DNA of 64,000 bases from RYN-230 sp963704995. GTDB taxonomy: Bacteria > Actinomycetota > Actinomycetes > Streptosporangiales > Streptosporangiaceae. A program made the translations under genes and the position numbers. The notes below the pieces were generated by a model. That model saw only the letters and a program-made list of their open reading frames with translations, searched no databases and was not told the origin of the DNA. The stretch is taken from assembly GCA_963704995.1 (NCBI GenBank), contig CAVPIM010000010.1:186001-250000 (forward strand). The letters run 5' to 3'. The first letter of the stretch is position 1. Each line of letters begins with the position of its first letter. Positions 20,017 to 29,498 of this stretch are shown here, piece after piece.

Positions 20017-21219
20017 ATGTCAGATCGCATGGAGGCGCCCCCGCGGCCCTCTCGTGCCCCGGTACCCCGTGGCCACATGCCCCGCATGCAGCCTCCGCGG
20101 CGCAACCGCCGGCGGTGGGCGGTGGCCGCCGCCGTCACGGCCTGCTGGGTGGTGCTGTGGACGATGACGGGATCGCTCGTCAGCGGGACCCTCGTGCTGC
20201 TGTTCCTGGCCGGGCTCGGCGTGGTGACCGTGCTGGCGCTCCGGGCCCTGGGCGTGACCAGGGACCACCCGTGGGTGCGGCAGATCGCCACCCGGCCGTG
20301 GCGCGACGGGCAGGAAGTGCTCCAACTGGCCCTGCGCCACCTGCCCGAGGTGTTCGTGGTGACCCCGAGCGGCGCGCTGCTCGCTCCCACCTCGGTCGAA
20401 CTCCGGCTCAACCCGCGTGACTTCGGCTCGCTGGGCGAGCGGATGGACATCGGCCTGGTGGAGACGAGCGCCGCGGAGGTGTACCAGGAGCAGGTAGCCG
20501 CGCACGAGGCGCGCCTCGCCGGGGCTGGCCCGGTGGAGGTGAGCCTGATCAGCGACCCGTCGGTGCCCGAAGGCCGCTACCAGCTGCGGCAAGGCCGGCC
20601 GCTCGGGGCCGCGCCGTCCGGGTTCCAGCCGCAGGCCGGGCCGTCGGGCTTCCAGCCCGCCGCCGCGTCCGGGTTCCAGCAGGCTCCTCCTGGGCCCGGG
20701 TACATGCCGCCAGATCTCGAGGCGGCCTACCGGCCTGACTCCCAGGTCGGCGTCTACCCGGCCGGGGCTGGCCTGGGTGCCGTTTCCGGGATCGGCTCCG
20801 GGACCGGCTGGCCGTTCGCCCGTGACGGGCGCACCACGTCGGCGCCGGTGTCCGACCCCGCCGCCAGCGCCGCCACCGCTGCCGGAGGGGGCGGCCTGGC
20901 CACCGTGGCCGAGCCGGCCCGCAGCATGGTCCCGACGCTGCGGCTGATCACCGGAAGCCGGGTCGCGGAGACCCGGATGTCCGGGGCCCGGGCCGGCCGG
21001 GGAGCGGTCGAGCTCGGCCTGCCCGACGTGCCCACCGTGTCCCGCGAGCACGCCAGGTTCACCTATTCCGATGGCCAGTGGTGGGTCGCCAACCTCGGCA
21101 TGAACGGGATGACGCTGAACGGCGCCTCGGTCGCTGGCGAGCAGCCGCTGCACGACGGCGACTCGATCCGGTGGGGCACGAACGAGCAGGCGCCGGTCTC
21201 CCGGGTCGAGATCGGGTGA
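20017..21219 (+). CDS. Membrane-anchored FhaA-like FHA-domain protein
   Basis: 400 residues from the ATG at 20017 (AAGGA seven bases upstream); longer frames upstream lack a site. Residues 1-30 are basic and Pro-rich. Two hydrophobic segments follow (about 31-78). A domain resembling the DUF3662 N-terminus of FhaA comes next (SVELRLNPRDFGSL, then AGPVEVSLISD and GRYQLRQG). A Pro/Gly/Gln-rich linker contains the repeated PSGFQP motif, and the C-terminus is an FHA domain with SREHARF and NLGMNGMTLNG. FHA domains bind phosphothreonine, usually on Ser/Thr-kinase targets. FhaA normally lacks membrane segments, so this is a variant. The following gene starts 16 bases downstream. Confidence 0.8.
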   Translation: MSDRMEAPPRPSRAPVPRGHMPRMQPPRRNRRRWAVAAAVTACWVVLWTMTGSLVSGTLVLLFLAGLGVVTVLALRALGVTRDHPWVRQIATRPWRDGQEVLQLALRHLPEVFVVTPSGALLAPTSVELRLNPRDFGSLGERMDIGLVETSAAEVYQEQVAAHEARLAGAGPVEVSLISDPSVPEGRYQLRQGRPLGAAPSGFQPQAGPSGFQPAAASGFQQAPPGPGYMPPDLEAAYRPDSQVGVYPAGAGLGAVSGIGSGTGWPFARDGRTTSAPVSDPAASAATAAGGGGLATVAEPARSMVPTLRLITGSRVAETRMSGARAGRGAVELGLPDVPTVSREHARFTYSDGQWWVANLGMNGMTLNGASVAGEQPLHDGDSIRWGTNEQAPVSRVEIG

Positions 21220-21235
21220 CCGGCCCGGCACAATA

Positions 21236-22084
21236 GTGGCGGTGGGGCAGCTCTTTTTCTGGTCAGCCGGGCAACGCGAGTGGGTGAACTGCCCACCCGA
21301 CGAGATCACCTGGCTGGACCGCAGTGTGCTCAGCGGCAACCAGGACCTCACCCTGCACCGGTCGCCGCGCTGCGCCGGGCTGCGTTACGTGCACCGCCGG
21401 TGGGAGCTGTTCAGCCGCGACTCCACCTACCCGGTCTACCTGGCCCCGCACACGCCCGGCACGCCCGTGGATCACCGGGCCGTACAGCAGGCGGCCCGCC
21501 AGGTCCTGCCGGTCGCCCCGGCGAACCACTTCGAGACGCTGCCGGTGGTACTGGAGGCCGGGACCTGGCTGGTCAGCGTGGGCAGCTGGGTCCTCCCGCT
21601 GCGGCTGGAGGCCGCGCAGAACCCGGCCGCGCCCAGCGTGCCCCGCGGCGAGCAGCCTGAGACGCAGGAGAAACGGGTCCAGCCGAACGGGTCCCCCGGC
21701 CGCCGGGGCAGCCCGCCCCGGCCGGAGGCACCGGACCGGGTCCGGGCCTGGTTCGCGCGGAACGCGACCGCCCGGCTGGCCATGGCCTATCACTACCAGG
21801 AACTCATCCTCGGCCTGCCCGGCGCGCAGCCGGTGCCGATGATGGACGTGGTCATCGCCCTGGACCTGAGCGGTGAGGGAGCCATCTCCGACTACAAGAA
21901 GCAGCTGCAGGGCCTGATCTGGAAGGAACGCGGCCACCCCCGGGAACTGGCCGAGTACCTGCTCACCCACGGCCTGCTGACCCCGGCCGACCTGGAGGCG
22001 GCCCGGGAGGCGGCCGCGGCCAACGAGCGCAGCGGTAAGAGCGAGCAGGCCCGCAAACGGCTCAAGTACAAGCCGCGCAAGTAA
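21236..22084 (+). CDS. Conserved-looking protein of unknown function, partner of the FHA protein
   Basis: 282 residues from a GTG at 21236 (another GTG at 21242), 16 bases after the FHA gene, so likely co-transcribed. The N-terminal 130 residues look like a beta-rich module (LFFWSAGQREW, YVHRRWELFSR, FETLPVVLEAGTWLVSVGSWVLPL). They are followed by a Pro/Arg-rich linker and a mainly helical C-terminal domain with a very basic end (ARKRLKYKPRK). No membrane segment. I do not recognise a family. The shape fits a signalling or nucleic-acid-binding effector that works with the FHA protein, which is inference. Confidence 0.6.
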   Translation: MAVGQLFFWSAGQREWVNCPPDEITWLDRSVLSGNQDLTLHRSPRCAGLRYVHRRWELFSRDSTYPVYLAPHTPGTPVDHRAVQQAARQVLPVAPANHFETLPVVLEAGTWLVSVGSWVLPLRLEAAQNPAAPSVPRGEQPETQEKRVQPNGSPGRRGSPPRPEAPDRVRAWFARNATARLAMAYHYQELILGLPGAQPVPMMDVVIALDLSGEGAISDYKKQLQGLIWKERGHPRELAEYLLTHGLLTPADLEAAREAAAANERSGKSEQARKRLKYKPRK

Positions 22085-22088
22085 CGGG

Positions 22089-22134
22089 TCGTCAGCCGCC
22101 CCGCCCCCGCCCGTCAGCCGCCCCGCCCGTCAGC
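22089..22134. repeat. Short direct repeats between convergent genes
   Basis: The 16-base unit GTCAGCCGCCCCGCCC occurs twice in tandem with a partial third copy between the converging stops at 22084 and 22130. No terminator stem stands out. Confidence 0.5.
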
Positions 22135-23719
22135 CGTCGTAGTGCGACGCGTGCTGGTCCCGGACCACGTTCTTCTGGATCTTGCCGGTGGAGGTCTTGG
22201 GCAGCTCGTCCACCACGATCACGGCCTTCGGCATCTTGTAGCCGTCCAGCTGCCCGCGCAGCGCCTGGAGCAGGCCGGCCGGATCGATGGTCTCGCCGGG
22301 GCGGGGCACCACCACCGCGGTGATCGCCTCGGTCCAGTGGTCGTGCGGCAGCCCGACCACCACGGCCTCGGACACCCGCGGCTCGGCCGCGTAGACGGCC
22401 TTCTCCACCTCGATCGAAGCCACGTTCTCGCCGCCGGTCTTGATCACGTCCTTGTAGCGGTCAGCGAACCAGAGCACGCCATCCTCGCCGAACCGGCCCA
22501 CGTCCCCGGAGTGGAACCAGCCGTACTCGAACGCCGCGGCGGTGGCCTCCTCGTTGTGCAGGTACTCGCTCATCGTGGAGGGCCCGCGGTAGACGATCTC
22601 ACCCTGCTCACCCTGGGGCAGCAGCTCGCCGTCCGGGCCCATGATCGCGACCTGCACCCCGGTGATCGGCGTGCCGACCGCGCCGATGTGCGAGAGCTGG
22701 TGCTCGGGGCGGAACAGCGTGGTGACCGGGCTCATCTCGGTCTGCCCGAACAGCAGCGCGAAGTCGCAGCCGAAGCCGTCCAGGCAGCGCCGGATCAGCT
22801 GGTCGGGCATGGGCGCCATGGCGTACACCGCGCGGCGCAGGCTGGAGAGGTCGCGGGCGTGCAGCGACGGATGGTCGAGCAGGGCCCGGAACATCATCGG
22901 CAGCCCGAACACCTGGGTAACCTGCTCCTGCTCGATCAGGTCGAGCAGTGCCCCCGGATCAAAGCCGCGCAGCACGTGGATGGTGGCGCCCACCATGATC
23001 GCGGGCGTGCAGAACGCGTTCAGCTGGGCGGTGTGGAACATCGGCATCAGGGCCACGAACCGGTCGGTGGCGTTCCAGCCGGAATCCAGGGCGCTGGACA
23101 TCGACTCCAGGTAGATCGCCACGTGCGTGCCCACCACGCCCTTGGGGAAGGACGTGGTGCCGGAGGTGTACAGGTAGCTGAGCGCGTCCCGGTCGTCTAC
23201 GAAGCATTCCGGGTCCGCCACCGACCCGGCGCCCCCGGCCAGGCCGTCCACGGTGGACCAGGACCGGTCGGCGGGCTCTGCCTCATACTGGGCGCCGGTG
23301 CCGGGCGCCACGAACACATCGGCGATGGCCGGCACCTGCACGACGGCGTCGCGGACGTGCGCCACCAGCTGGCTCTCGGCGACCAGGCCGCGGGCCCCGG
23401 AGTGGTCCAGCACGTAGGCCACCTCGTCCGGCCGCCAGCCCAGGTTGATGGGCACGCAGACCAGGCCCAGCTTGGCGCAGGCGTAGTAGACCGCGAGGAA
23501 CTCGGCGCTGTTGGCCGAGGCCAGGCCCAGCGCGTCACCCCGCTGGTAACCGCGGCCGGCCAGCCCGTGGGCGAGCTGGTTCACCCAGGCGTTGAACTCC
23601 GCGTAGGTCCACCGCCGCGCCCCGTCCACGACGGCGAGCTGGCCCGGGCGGGCCGCAGCGGACCGGGTCAGCGAGTCGCCCACGTTGATCCGCTGGATGA
23701 GGTTGCGCGCGAGGTCCAC
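22130..23719 (-). CDS. AMP-forming acyl-CoA synthetase (ANL superfamily)
   Basis: 529 residues from a GTG at 23719 behind GGGAGA. All adenylation motifs are present: YTSGTTSFPKGV, the FGQTEMSP region, WFHSGDVG, DRYKDVIKTGGENVAS and the C-terminal PKTSTGKIQKN with its catalytic lysine. The enzyme should activate a carboxylic acid with ATP and CoA. Sequence type fits medium- or long-chain fatty acid or aromatic acid ligases. It lies 41 bases downstream of the acyl-CoA dehydrogenase in the same operon, so the pair probably activates and then oxidises the same acid. Confidence 0.88.
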   Translation of the reverse strand: MDLARNLIQRINVGDSLTRSAAARPGQLAVVDGARRWTYAEFNAWVNQLAHGLAGRGYQRGDALGLASANSAEFLAVYYACAKLGLVCVPINLGWRPDEVAYVLDHSGARGLVAESQLVAHVRDAVVQVPAIADVFVAPGTGAQYEAEPADRSWSTVDGLAGGAGSVADPECFVDDRDALSYLYTSGTTSFPKGVVGTHVAIYLESMSSALDSGWNATDRFVALMPMFHTAQLNAFCTPAIMVGATIHVLRGFDPGALLDLIEQEQVTQVFGLPMMFRALLDHPSLHARDLSSLRRAVYAMAPMPDQLIRRCLDGFGCDFALLFGQTEMSPVTTLFRPEHQLSHIGAVGTPITGVQVAIMGPDGELLPQGEQGEIVYRGPSTMSEYLHNEEATAAAFEYGWFHSGDVGRFGEDGVLWFADRYKDVIKTGGENVASIEVEKAVYAAEPRVSEAVVVGLPHDHWTEAITAVVVPRPGETIDPAGLLQALRGQLDGYKMPKAVIVVDELPKTSTGKIQKNVVRDQHASHYDG

Positions 23720-23760
23720 GGTGTCTCCCTGGTAGTGCGGTCCGCCCCCGGCCAGCTGGC

Positions 23761-24942
23761 CTAGTACGACCGTGGCAGGCCCAGGCTGTGCTGGGCCACG
23801 TAGTTGAGGATCATTTCCCGGTTCACCGGGGCCACCCGGAGCAGCCGGGCCGAGGCCCAGTAAGGGAGCAGCCCGTACTCAGTGGCGAAGCCGTTCCCGC
23901 CGTGCGTCTGCATGGCCGCGTCCGCCGCGCCGATCGCGGCCTCCGCCGCCGCGTACTTGGCCATGTTCGCCGACTCGCCGGCCGGCTCGCCGTGATCGTG
24001 GCGCCAGCAGGCTTGCCGGATCATCAGCGCGGCCAGCTCGGTCTCGATCTTCGCCCGGGCCAGCGGATGGGCCACGCCCTGATGCGTGCCGATCGGCGCG
24101 TCCCACACCTGCCGCTCGCGGGCGTACCGGGCCGCGGTGCCCAGGACGTAGCGCGCGATCCCCACGCACTGCGCGGCGCCGGTGATCCGCTCCGGGTTGA
24201 GCCCGTGGAACACCTGCCGGAACCCGTCGCCCTCCTGGCCGACCAGCGCCCCGGGACCGACCCGCACGTCGTCGAAATGCAGCGTGAACTGCTTCTCGGG
24301 CAGCAGCAGATCGACGGGGAGCACACTGCGTTCCAGACCGGGCGAGTCCGTGGGGACAAGGAACAGCGACAGCCGGGCCTCGTTGCGGACCCGTTCCCGA
24401 TGCGGGGAAGGAACGGATGGTGCGGGGCCGGTGCGGGCCACCACCAGCACGGCGTCCGCCTCGTTGACGCCGGAGATGTAGTACTTGGTACCGCGCAGGA
24501 CCCACCCGTCACCGTCCCGGGTGGCGGTGGTGGACAGCCGGTGCGTGTTCGAGCCCGCGTCCGGCTCGGTGATCGCGAACACCACCTTGGTGGTGCCGCC
24601 GGCCAGGCCGGGCAGCCACGCCGCGCGCTGCTCATCCGTGCCGAACCGGGTGATGACCTCCGCCGAGATGGCCGCCGAGACCACGAGCAGCAGCAGCGGG
24701 GTGCCCTGCGCGCCGAGTTCCTCGCAGACCAGGGCGAGCTCGGTGAGGCCGCCGCCCCCGCCGCCGTACTCGGCCGGGATGTTCACGCCAATGAATCCCG
24801 CTTCACCGAGCTTGGTCCACAGCTCGTCGCATGGCGTGTGCTCGGCCGCGTGCTGCGCGTAATACTGGGGGCCAAACCCACTGGCTATCGCGGCTACGGC
24901 GGCCCGCAGGTCGCGATGCTCGTCGCTCTCGGCAAAATCCAC
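23761..24942 (-). CDS. Acyl-CoA dehydrogenase
   Basis: 393 residues from a GTG at 24942 with GGAG upstream. The fold is shown by FAITEPDAGSNTHRLSTTA (FAD and substrate site), YYISGVNEADAVLVVAR, the helical C-terminal domain, and MQTHGGNGFATEYGLLPYWASARLLRVAPVNREMI in place of the usual RD-ARxxxIxEGT ending. Expected to introduce a 2,3 double bond into an acyl-CoA with electrons passing to ETF. It is first in an operon with the acyl-CoA synthetase. Confidence 0.88.
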   Translation of the reverse strand: MDFAESDEHRDLRAAVAAIASGFGPQYYAQHAAEHTPCDELWTKLGEAGFIGVNIPAEYGGGGGGLTELALVCEELGAQGTPLLLLVVSAAISAEVITRFGTDEQRAAWLPGLAGGTTKVVFAITEPDAGSNTHRLSTTATRDGDGWVLRGTKYYISGVNEADAVLVVARTGPAPSVPSPHRERVRNEARLSLFLVPTDSPGLERSVLPVDLLLPEKQFTLHFDDVRVGPGALVGQEGDGFRQVFHGLNPERITGAAQCVGIARYVLGTAARYARERQVWDAPIGTHQGVAHPLARAKIETELAALMIRQACWRHDHGEPAGESANMAKYAAAEAAIGAADAAMQTHGGNGFATEYGLLPYWASARLLRVAPVNREMILNYVAQHSLGLPRSY

Positions 24943-25060
24943 GCCTGCTCCATCGAAGTGATCGCAGATTCACTAGGACTTTAGCTGGCCGGGCCGCGCA
25001 GATCATCGCCACCTCGGCTGATGACCACGACGCGGGGCTGCGGTTCCGTAGGCTGGGCCG

Positions 25061-25987
25061 GTGGGCAGCGGCCGGGGTGAGGATGGTGCGCTCGTCGAGC
25101 GGGCGGCGCTCGTGGCGCTGCTCCGGGAGCGCCCCGGGCGGCGCGGCTGGGCCGAGCTCACGGCCGGGGTCCTCGAGGCCGGCAGCGCCCGGGCGGTGTG
25201 GGAGCGTCTGGTGCCGCCGGCGCTGGTGCCCCCGCTGGGGGAGCCTGACCCGCTGGACGCCGCGGCCCAGCAAATCGGCCGCTGGGACGACCGGGGCTGG
25301 CGGCTGCTGTCCATCCTCGATGGGGACTATCCGGCCCGGCTGCGCGGGATCCATCAGGCGCCGCCCGCGCTGTTCGCCCGGGGCACGCTGGTCCGCGACG
25401 ACCTGGCCGTGTCGGTCGTGGGATCGCGGCAGGCGTCCTCCCGCGGCCTGGGTATCGCGGCCGGGGTGGCCGGGGAACTCGCCGCCCGGGGCGTGACCGT
25501 GCTGGCCGGGCTGGCCCTCGGCATCGACACCGCGGCTCACCGGGCGGCGCTGGAGGCGGGCGGTCGGACGGTTTCCGTTATCGGAACTGGGATTGACCGT
25601 GCCTATCCGGCGCAGAACGCCGGCCTGCAGGAGGAGATCGCCGCGCGCGGCCTGGTGCTCTCCCAGTTCTGGCCGGGCGCGCCGCCGCAGCGGCACAACT
25701 TCCTGATGCGCAACGCGACGATGTCCGGGTACGGGCTGGCCACGGTGGTGGTCGAGGCGGGGGAGCAGAGCGGGTCCCGGGCCCAGGCGCGGATCGCGGT
25801 AGAGCACGGGCGGCCGGTCATCCTCACCTCGCTCGTCGTGGACCGCACCGCCTGGGCCCGCGCGCTGGTCGGGCGGCCCGGAGTGCACGTGGCCGGTCAC
25901 CTCCAGGCCGTGCTGGACATCGTTGATCACCTGATCGCCGAGCCGGCGGCGCTCGGGGCCGCGCTGCGCCGGCTGGCGCCCTCCTGA
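25061..25987 (+). CDS. dprA: DprA/Smf-like DNA-processing protein
   Basis: 308 residues from a GTG at 25061. The Rossmann-like DprA core is clear: GDYPARLRGIHQAPPALFARG, VVGSRQASSRG, GLALGIDTAAHRAALEAGG, GTGIDRAYPAQN, SQFWPGAPPQRHNFLMRN and VVEAGEQSGSRAQA. The C-terminal winged-helix domain found in many DprA proteins is absent or reduced. DprA loads RecA on incoming single-stranded DNA during transformation, and actinobacterial copies are often retained without a full competence system. A ComF-like gene starts one base after the stop. Confidence 0.88.
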   Translation: MGSGRGEDGALVERAALVALLRERPGRRGWAELTAGVLEAGSARAVWERLVPPALVPPLGEPDPLDAAAQQIGRWDDRGWRLLSILDGDYPARLRGIHQAPPALFARGTLVRDDLAVSVVGSRQASSRGLGIAAGVAGELAARGVTVLAGLALGIDTAAHRAALEAGGRTVSVIGTGIDRAYPAQNAGLQEEIAARGLVLSQFWPGAPPQRHNFLMRNATMSGYGLATVVVEAGEQSGSRAQARIAVEHGRPVILTSLVVDRTAWARALVGRPGVHVAGHLQAVLDIVDHLIAEPAALGAALRRLAPS

Positions 25988-25988
25988 C

Positions 25989-26851
25989 ATGGCTGATCCG
26001 GAGGTGGTGGCCCGGCTGAGCGCGGCCCTGGTGGCCCGGGCCGGGGGGTACCTGCGCAACCCGGTCCGCCAGGAGTTAGCCACCTGCGCGGTGTGCGCGA
26101 CGCCGGTGGACGGCTTCCGGCTGTGCTATCAGTGCCAGCGGCGGTGCGGCCGGGCCGGGCTCGCGGACGCCACCGCCTTCCTGACCTACGCGGTGGCCGG
26201 GCGGCAGTCCGGCTACGTGATGCAGGGCTACAAGGCCCGGCCGCCGGTGCCGGAGCACCGGACGATCGTCGCGTTACTCGTGCTGCTGGGGCTGGCCCGG
26301 CACGCGGGCTGCGTGGCGCGGGCCGGGCCCGCCGGGCAGGCCGGGCCGGGCCGGGCGGCCTGCCCGTGACGCACTGGGCCACGGTGCCCTCGCTGCCAGC
26401 CGCGCCTGGGGAGCATCCGCTGCACGCGATCGTCAGCCGGTTAGCGCCTGGCCGCGAGGCCGTCCTGGCCGCTGCGGACGAGGTTGGGTATCCGCGGGAT
26501 CTCGACCCCGGGCATTTCCGGGCGGCGGCGCTGCCCGCGGCCTCGCACGTGCTGCTCGTCAACGACACCTGGGCCCGCGGCGGGCACGCGCAGTCCGCGG
26601 TCCTGGCGTTACGCGCGGCCGGTGCGGCCCGGGTCTCCGTGCTGGTGGCCGCCCGCTGGATCAACGAGGACTTCGGCGGCAACGCGGCGTTCATCCGCGG
26701 TCTCGCGGACCGCGACTACGACCCGGCCCTGTGTCCCTGGACTGGTGCGGCCTGCCCGCCCCGCGGGCTCGGTACCGAGCTGAGGTCAAATGACAAAGAA
26801 TGGCGTTCCGCGCGTCGCGGAGAAAGTCCGGATAAATCCGGTACTTACTAA
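25989..26851 (+). CDS. ComF-like phosphoribosyltransferase-fold protein, one frame break
   Basis: The ATG at 25989 directly follows dprA. The N-terminus has a zinc-ribbon-like set of cysteines (CAVCATP, CYQCQRRC). The frame is lost near 26345-26370 in a GGCCGGGCCGGGC repeat. The C-terminal part continues in another frame with a PRPP-loop-like segment (HVLLVNDTWARGGHAQS) followed by RVSVLVAARWINEDFGG. That combination is typical of ComF proteins, which assist DNA uptake or processing with DprA. The last 25 residues are hydrophilic and may be part of a second frame error. Confidence 0.7.
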
Positions 26852-27010
26852 ATTGCACCACCGCAGGCAAACCGAAGCTTTGTGATATTCAATTCCCGGG
26901 TCGGGGAGCAGGAGTACGCTCTTCATCGGCCACGTCACGTCATGACCGGAGCGTAAGTATTGTCCGATTCTGGGGAATTCAGCAAATCAACCAAAGCTAG
27001 GAGCACGCTG

Positions 27011-28342
27011 ATGTCAAAGCTCATTCCATTCAGGCCCGCGCTGGCCACCGCAGCGGCAGGAGTCGCCCTGGCCGGGGCATTAGCGGTTGCGGGCAGCGCC
27101 AGTGCAACCTCGCGTCCGGCCGTCGCGCTAGGCGCCAGTGCCGGGTTCTCGGACTGGCCGATGTTCCGCGCTGATCCCGGCCACTCCGGTGTCTCCCCGG
27201 AAACTGCCATCAGCACCATGACTGCCCCCTCGCTGACTACCCGGTGGACCGCGCGGATCGGCACCCCCAGCTACACCTCGCCTGCCGTGGCCACCAGCGG
27301 CGGCCGGGCACTCGTATACGCCGGGGCCGGCAACCACTTCTACGCCTACCCGGCGGGAGGTGGCGCCGCGGTCTGGAGCTACAAACTCCCCGCCGGGGTG
27401 GTCGAGAACTCGCCCGCGGTGGCCGGCGGCGTGGTGTACTTCGGCTCCACCGCCGGCACTATCTACGCCCTGAACGCCTCGACCGGTGCGCCGATGTGCT
27501 CGTTTAACACCGGGCAGGCCGTCCTGGCCGCCCCGGTCGTGGTCGGCGCCTCCGACGGGTCAGGGCCGGTGGTCTACGATGGCACCGTCCCGAGCAGCGG
27601 ATCGGGAGCGGAATACGCTCTCTACGGTCCCGGCAACACGCACGGCGCCTGCACCAAGGACTGGGAGTTCAACTCGTGGGCGGTCGCCCCGGGCGGTACC
27701 TGGTCGTCTCCCGCCTACGGCATGGGCGCGGGCGGCGTTCCGCTGCTCGTGTTCGGCAGCAAAGACCGCGACGACTCCGTGTACGCGCTCAACGCCAACA
27801 CTGGCGCGCTGGTCTGGCGCTACCAGACGAGCAACGTGGCCCTGGCTGACGTGGGCGCCCCGCCCACCATCTCGCCGCGCGGGCGGAATGGCTTCACCGA
27901 CGGCGTCGTCTATGTGACCGGCAAAGACAAGGTCGTCTACGCCCTGGACCTCGCCACTGGCAAGCTCATCTGGAAATTCGCCCTCGCTAGGGGCACCAAT
28001 GGCGATCTGGCGGGGACCGCTCTGGCAGGCGACCGGATCTACGTCGGATCAGATACCGGTGTCTATGCGCTTAATGCCACCACCGGGGCGCTGGTCTGGC
28101 ATGTCCTTTCCCAGGCCACCTTCTTCGATTCTCCCGCGGTCACCGGGCCCATCGGGCGGCAGGTGCTGGTAGCCGGGAGCACCGAGGGCAGTCTTTACGC
28201 ACTCAGCCTGGCGACCGGCGCGACCCTGTGGACGCAGAAGCCCGACAACAGCGGCTTCTGGGGCTCTCCGGCCGTCTCGCAGGGCGGCTTCTACATAGCG
28301 GGCCTGGATGGCGTGCTCCGAGACTTCGCACCCCATTCCTGA
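27011..28342 (+). CDS. Secreted PQQ-type beta-propeller protein
   Basis: 443 residues from the ATG at 27011 (AGGAG seven bases upstream). The in-frame TTG at 26960 is less likely. A signal peptide (FRPALATAAAGVALAGALAV, cleavage near ASA-TS) precedes seven or eight propeller repeats of the type VYFGSTAGTIYALNASTG, VYALNANTGALVWRY, VVYALDLATGKLIWKF and LYALSLATGATLWTQ. No PQQ-enzyme catalytic motif or heme site is visible, so it is more likely a scaffold or binding protein than a dehydrogenase. Confidence 0.82.
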   Translation: MSKLIPFRPALATAAAGVALAGALAVAGSASATSRPAVALGASAGFSDWPMFRADPGHSGVSPETAISTMTAPSLTTRWTARIGTPSYTSPAVATSGGRALVYAGAGNHFYAYPAGGGAAVWSYKLPAGVVENSPAVAGGVVYFGSTAGTIYALNASTGAPMCSFNTGQAVLAAPVVVGASDGSGPVVYDGTVPSSGSGAEYALYGPGNTHGACTKDWEFNSWAVAPGGTWSSPAYGMGAGGVPLLVFGSKDRDDSVYALNANTGALVWRYQTSNVALADVGAPPTISPRGRNGFTDGVVYVTGKDKVVYALDLATGKLIWKFALARGTNGDLAGTALAGDRIYVGSDTGVYALNATTGALVWHVLSQATFFDSPAVTGPIGRQVLVAGSTEGSLYALSLATGATLWTQKPDNSGFWGSPAVSQGGFYIAGLDGVLRDFAPHS

Positions 28343-28364
28343 CCGGCTGACCTAGCTGGCCGGG

Positions 28365-28397
28365 GTTCCGGGGGGAGGCAGAGCCACCCCCCGGAAC
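28365..28397. terminator. Bidirectional hairpin terminator
   Basis: A perfect 11-bp stem (28365-28375 with 28387-28397) and an 11-base loop fill the gap between the convergent propeller gene and the REC-kinase-like gene. It ends at the base before the stop codon of the latter. Confidence 0.75.
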
Positions 28398-29498
28398 TCA
28401 GGCCGCGGGACGGCTCGGCAACCGGATCCAGGCCCGCCAGGGGAAAGCCCCGAAGCTGGTACCCGCGGTGCCGCCCAGCGCCTGAGCCAGCTCTGCCAGT
28501 GCCGCGTGAGCGGCAGCCACATCGCCTGCTCCCTCGGGGATTCCCTCCGCCGGGGTGAGGGTCAGCAGGATTTCCAGCATCTGCTCCCGGGCCTGGACCA
28601 GGACGTCAGCCCGGCCAGGCGGGGCGAGGCCGGCCAGGGCGAACAGGGCCAGCTCGAGGATCTCCGCGATGACGGGGGCCCTGATTCCGGGTGCCGCGGA
28701 AGGGCGCCGGAACTCTGCCGTGACCGCCGAGAAAGGCAGCCAGGCGGTGCGCCGCTGGACAACACCACACAGGTCCGCCTCCACCTGGATGGGAAGAACG
28801 CCACCGTCCGACAGCTGGCGCACGGACCCGGCCGCGGCATCCAGATGATGCCGCAGTTCTGCCACCCGCGGCGCCAGGTCGCCCGGCGGCAGCCCGGTCA
28901 GCGCCTGAAGGTTCAGCAGGGCGGCCGTGAGATCCTGGATCGGGCCGTCGTGGATGAGGTCCGCGATCGCCGCGCGCTCGCCGGCCCGCAGTCTGTGGAT
29001 CATGCCGAGAAGTGGCCATACGGCGGGCAGGCCGGGCGGCGCTCCCTCCGGTTCAGCACGCGGCGGTGCCCCGTGCGCCGCCGTCTCAGCCACCGCACCC
29101 GGGCTGGCAGGGACGGCATCCGGGCGGGCGGCGGAGTCGGCCGGATGTAGCGCGCGCACCGCGGTGATCAGCTCAGGCGGGTGGAACGGCTTGGTGAGGC
29201 AGGCGACACCCTCTGGGACCAGGTCCGGCTTCCCGCCGGTGATGAGCAGGCACCGGCCGGCCGCCGCCGGGTCCTCGGCCACCAGGGCCTGGATCAGCGC
29301 GGTTCCTGGTTCCCCGCCCAGGTGGGCATCGATCAGTAGCGCGTCATACCCGGGGGGGTTCATCGACCGAGCTTCCGGCGCCGAGGCCGCGACATCAACC
29401 TGGTAGCCGGCTCCGGTCAGCACCCGGCGGATGAGGGTGCGGATCGCCTCCGTGTCATCCACGACAAGCACTCGCGGACCGGCCGAATCCACCGCCAC
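28398..29498 (-). CDS. Receiver domain fused to a HisKA_3/HATPase-like domain
   Basis: 366 residues from a GTG at 29498 with GGGAGG upstream. Residues 8-115 form a receiver with acidic pocket DD14-15, phosphoacceptor Asp57 (ALLIDAHLGG) and Lys103 (LTKPF). A Pro/Ala-rich linker is followed by a NarL-family kinase-type dimerisation helix with His183 in ADLIHDGPIQDL. The C-terminal part resembles a degenerate GHKL ATPase, as I see no clear N-box or G-boxes. The order REC first then kinase core is the reverse of a usual hybrid kinase. It is divergent from the DevR-like regulator at 29645 and is its natural partner, either as phosphodonor or phosphatase. Confidence 0.72.
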   Translation of the reverse strand: MAVDSAGPRVLVVDDTEAIRTLIRRVLTGAGYQVDVAASAPEARSMNPPGYDALLIDAHLGGEPGTALIQALVAEDPAAAGRCLLITGGKPDLVPEGVACLTKPFHPPELITAVRALHPADSAARPDAVPASPGAVAETAAHGAPPRAEPEGAPPGLPAVWPLLGMIHRLRAGERAAIADLIHDGPIQDLTAALLNLQALTGLPPGDLAPRVAELRHHLDAAAGSVRQLSDGGVLPIQVEADLCGVVQRRTAWLPFSAVTAEFRRPSAAPGIRAPVIAEILELALFALAGLAPPGRADVLVQAREQMLEILLTLTPAEGIPEGAGDVAAAHAALAELAQALGGTAGTSFGAFPWRAWIRLPSRPAA

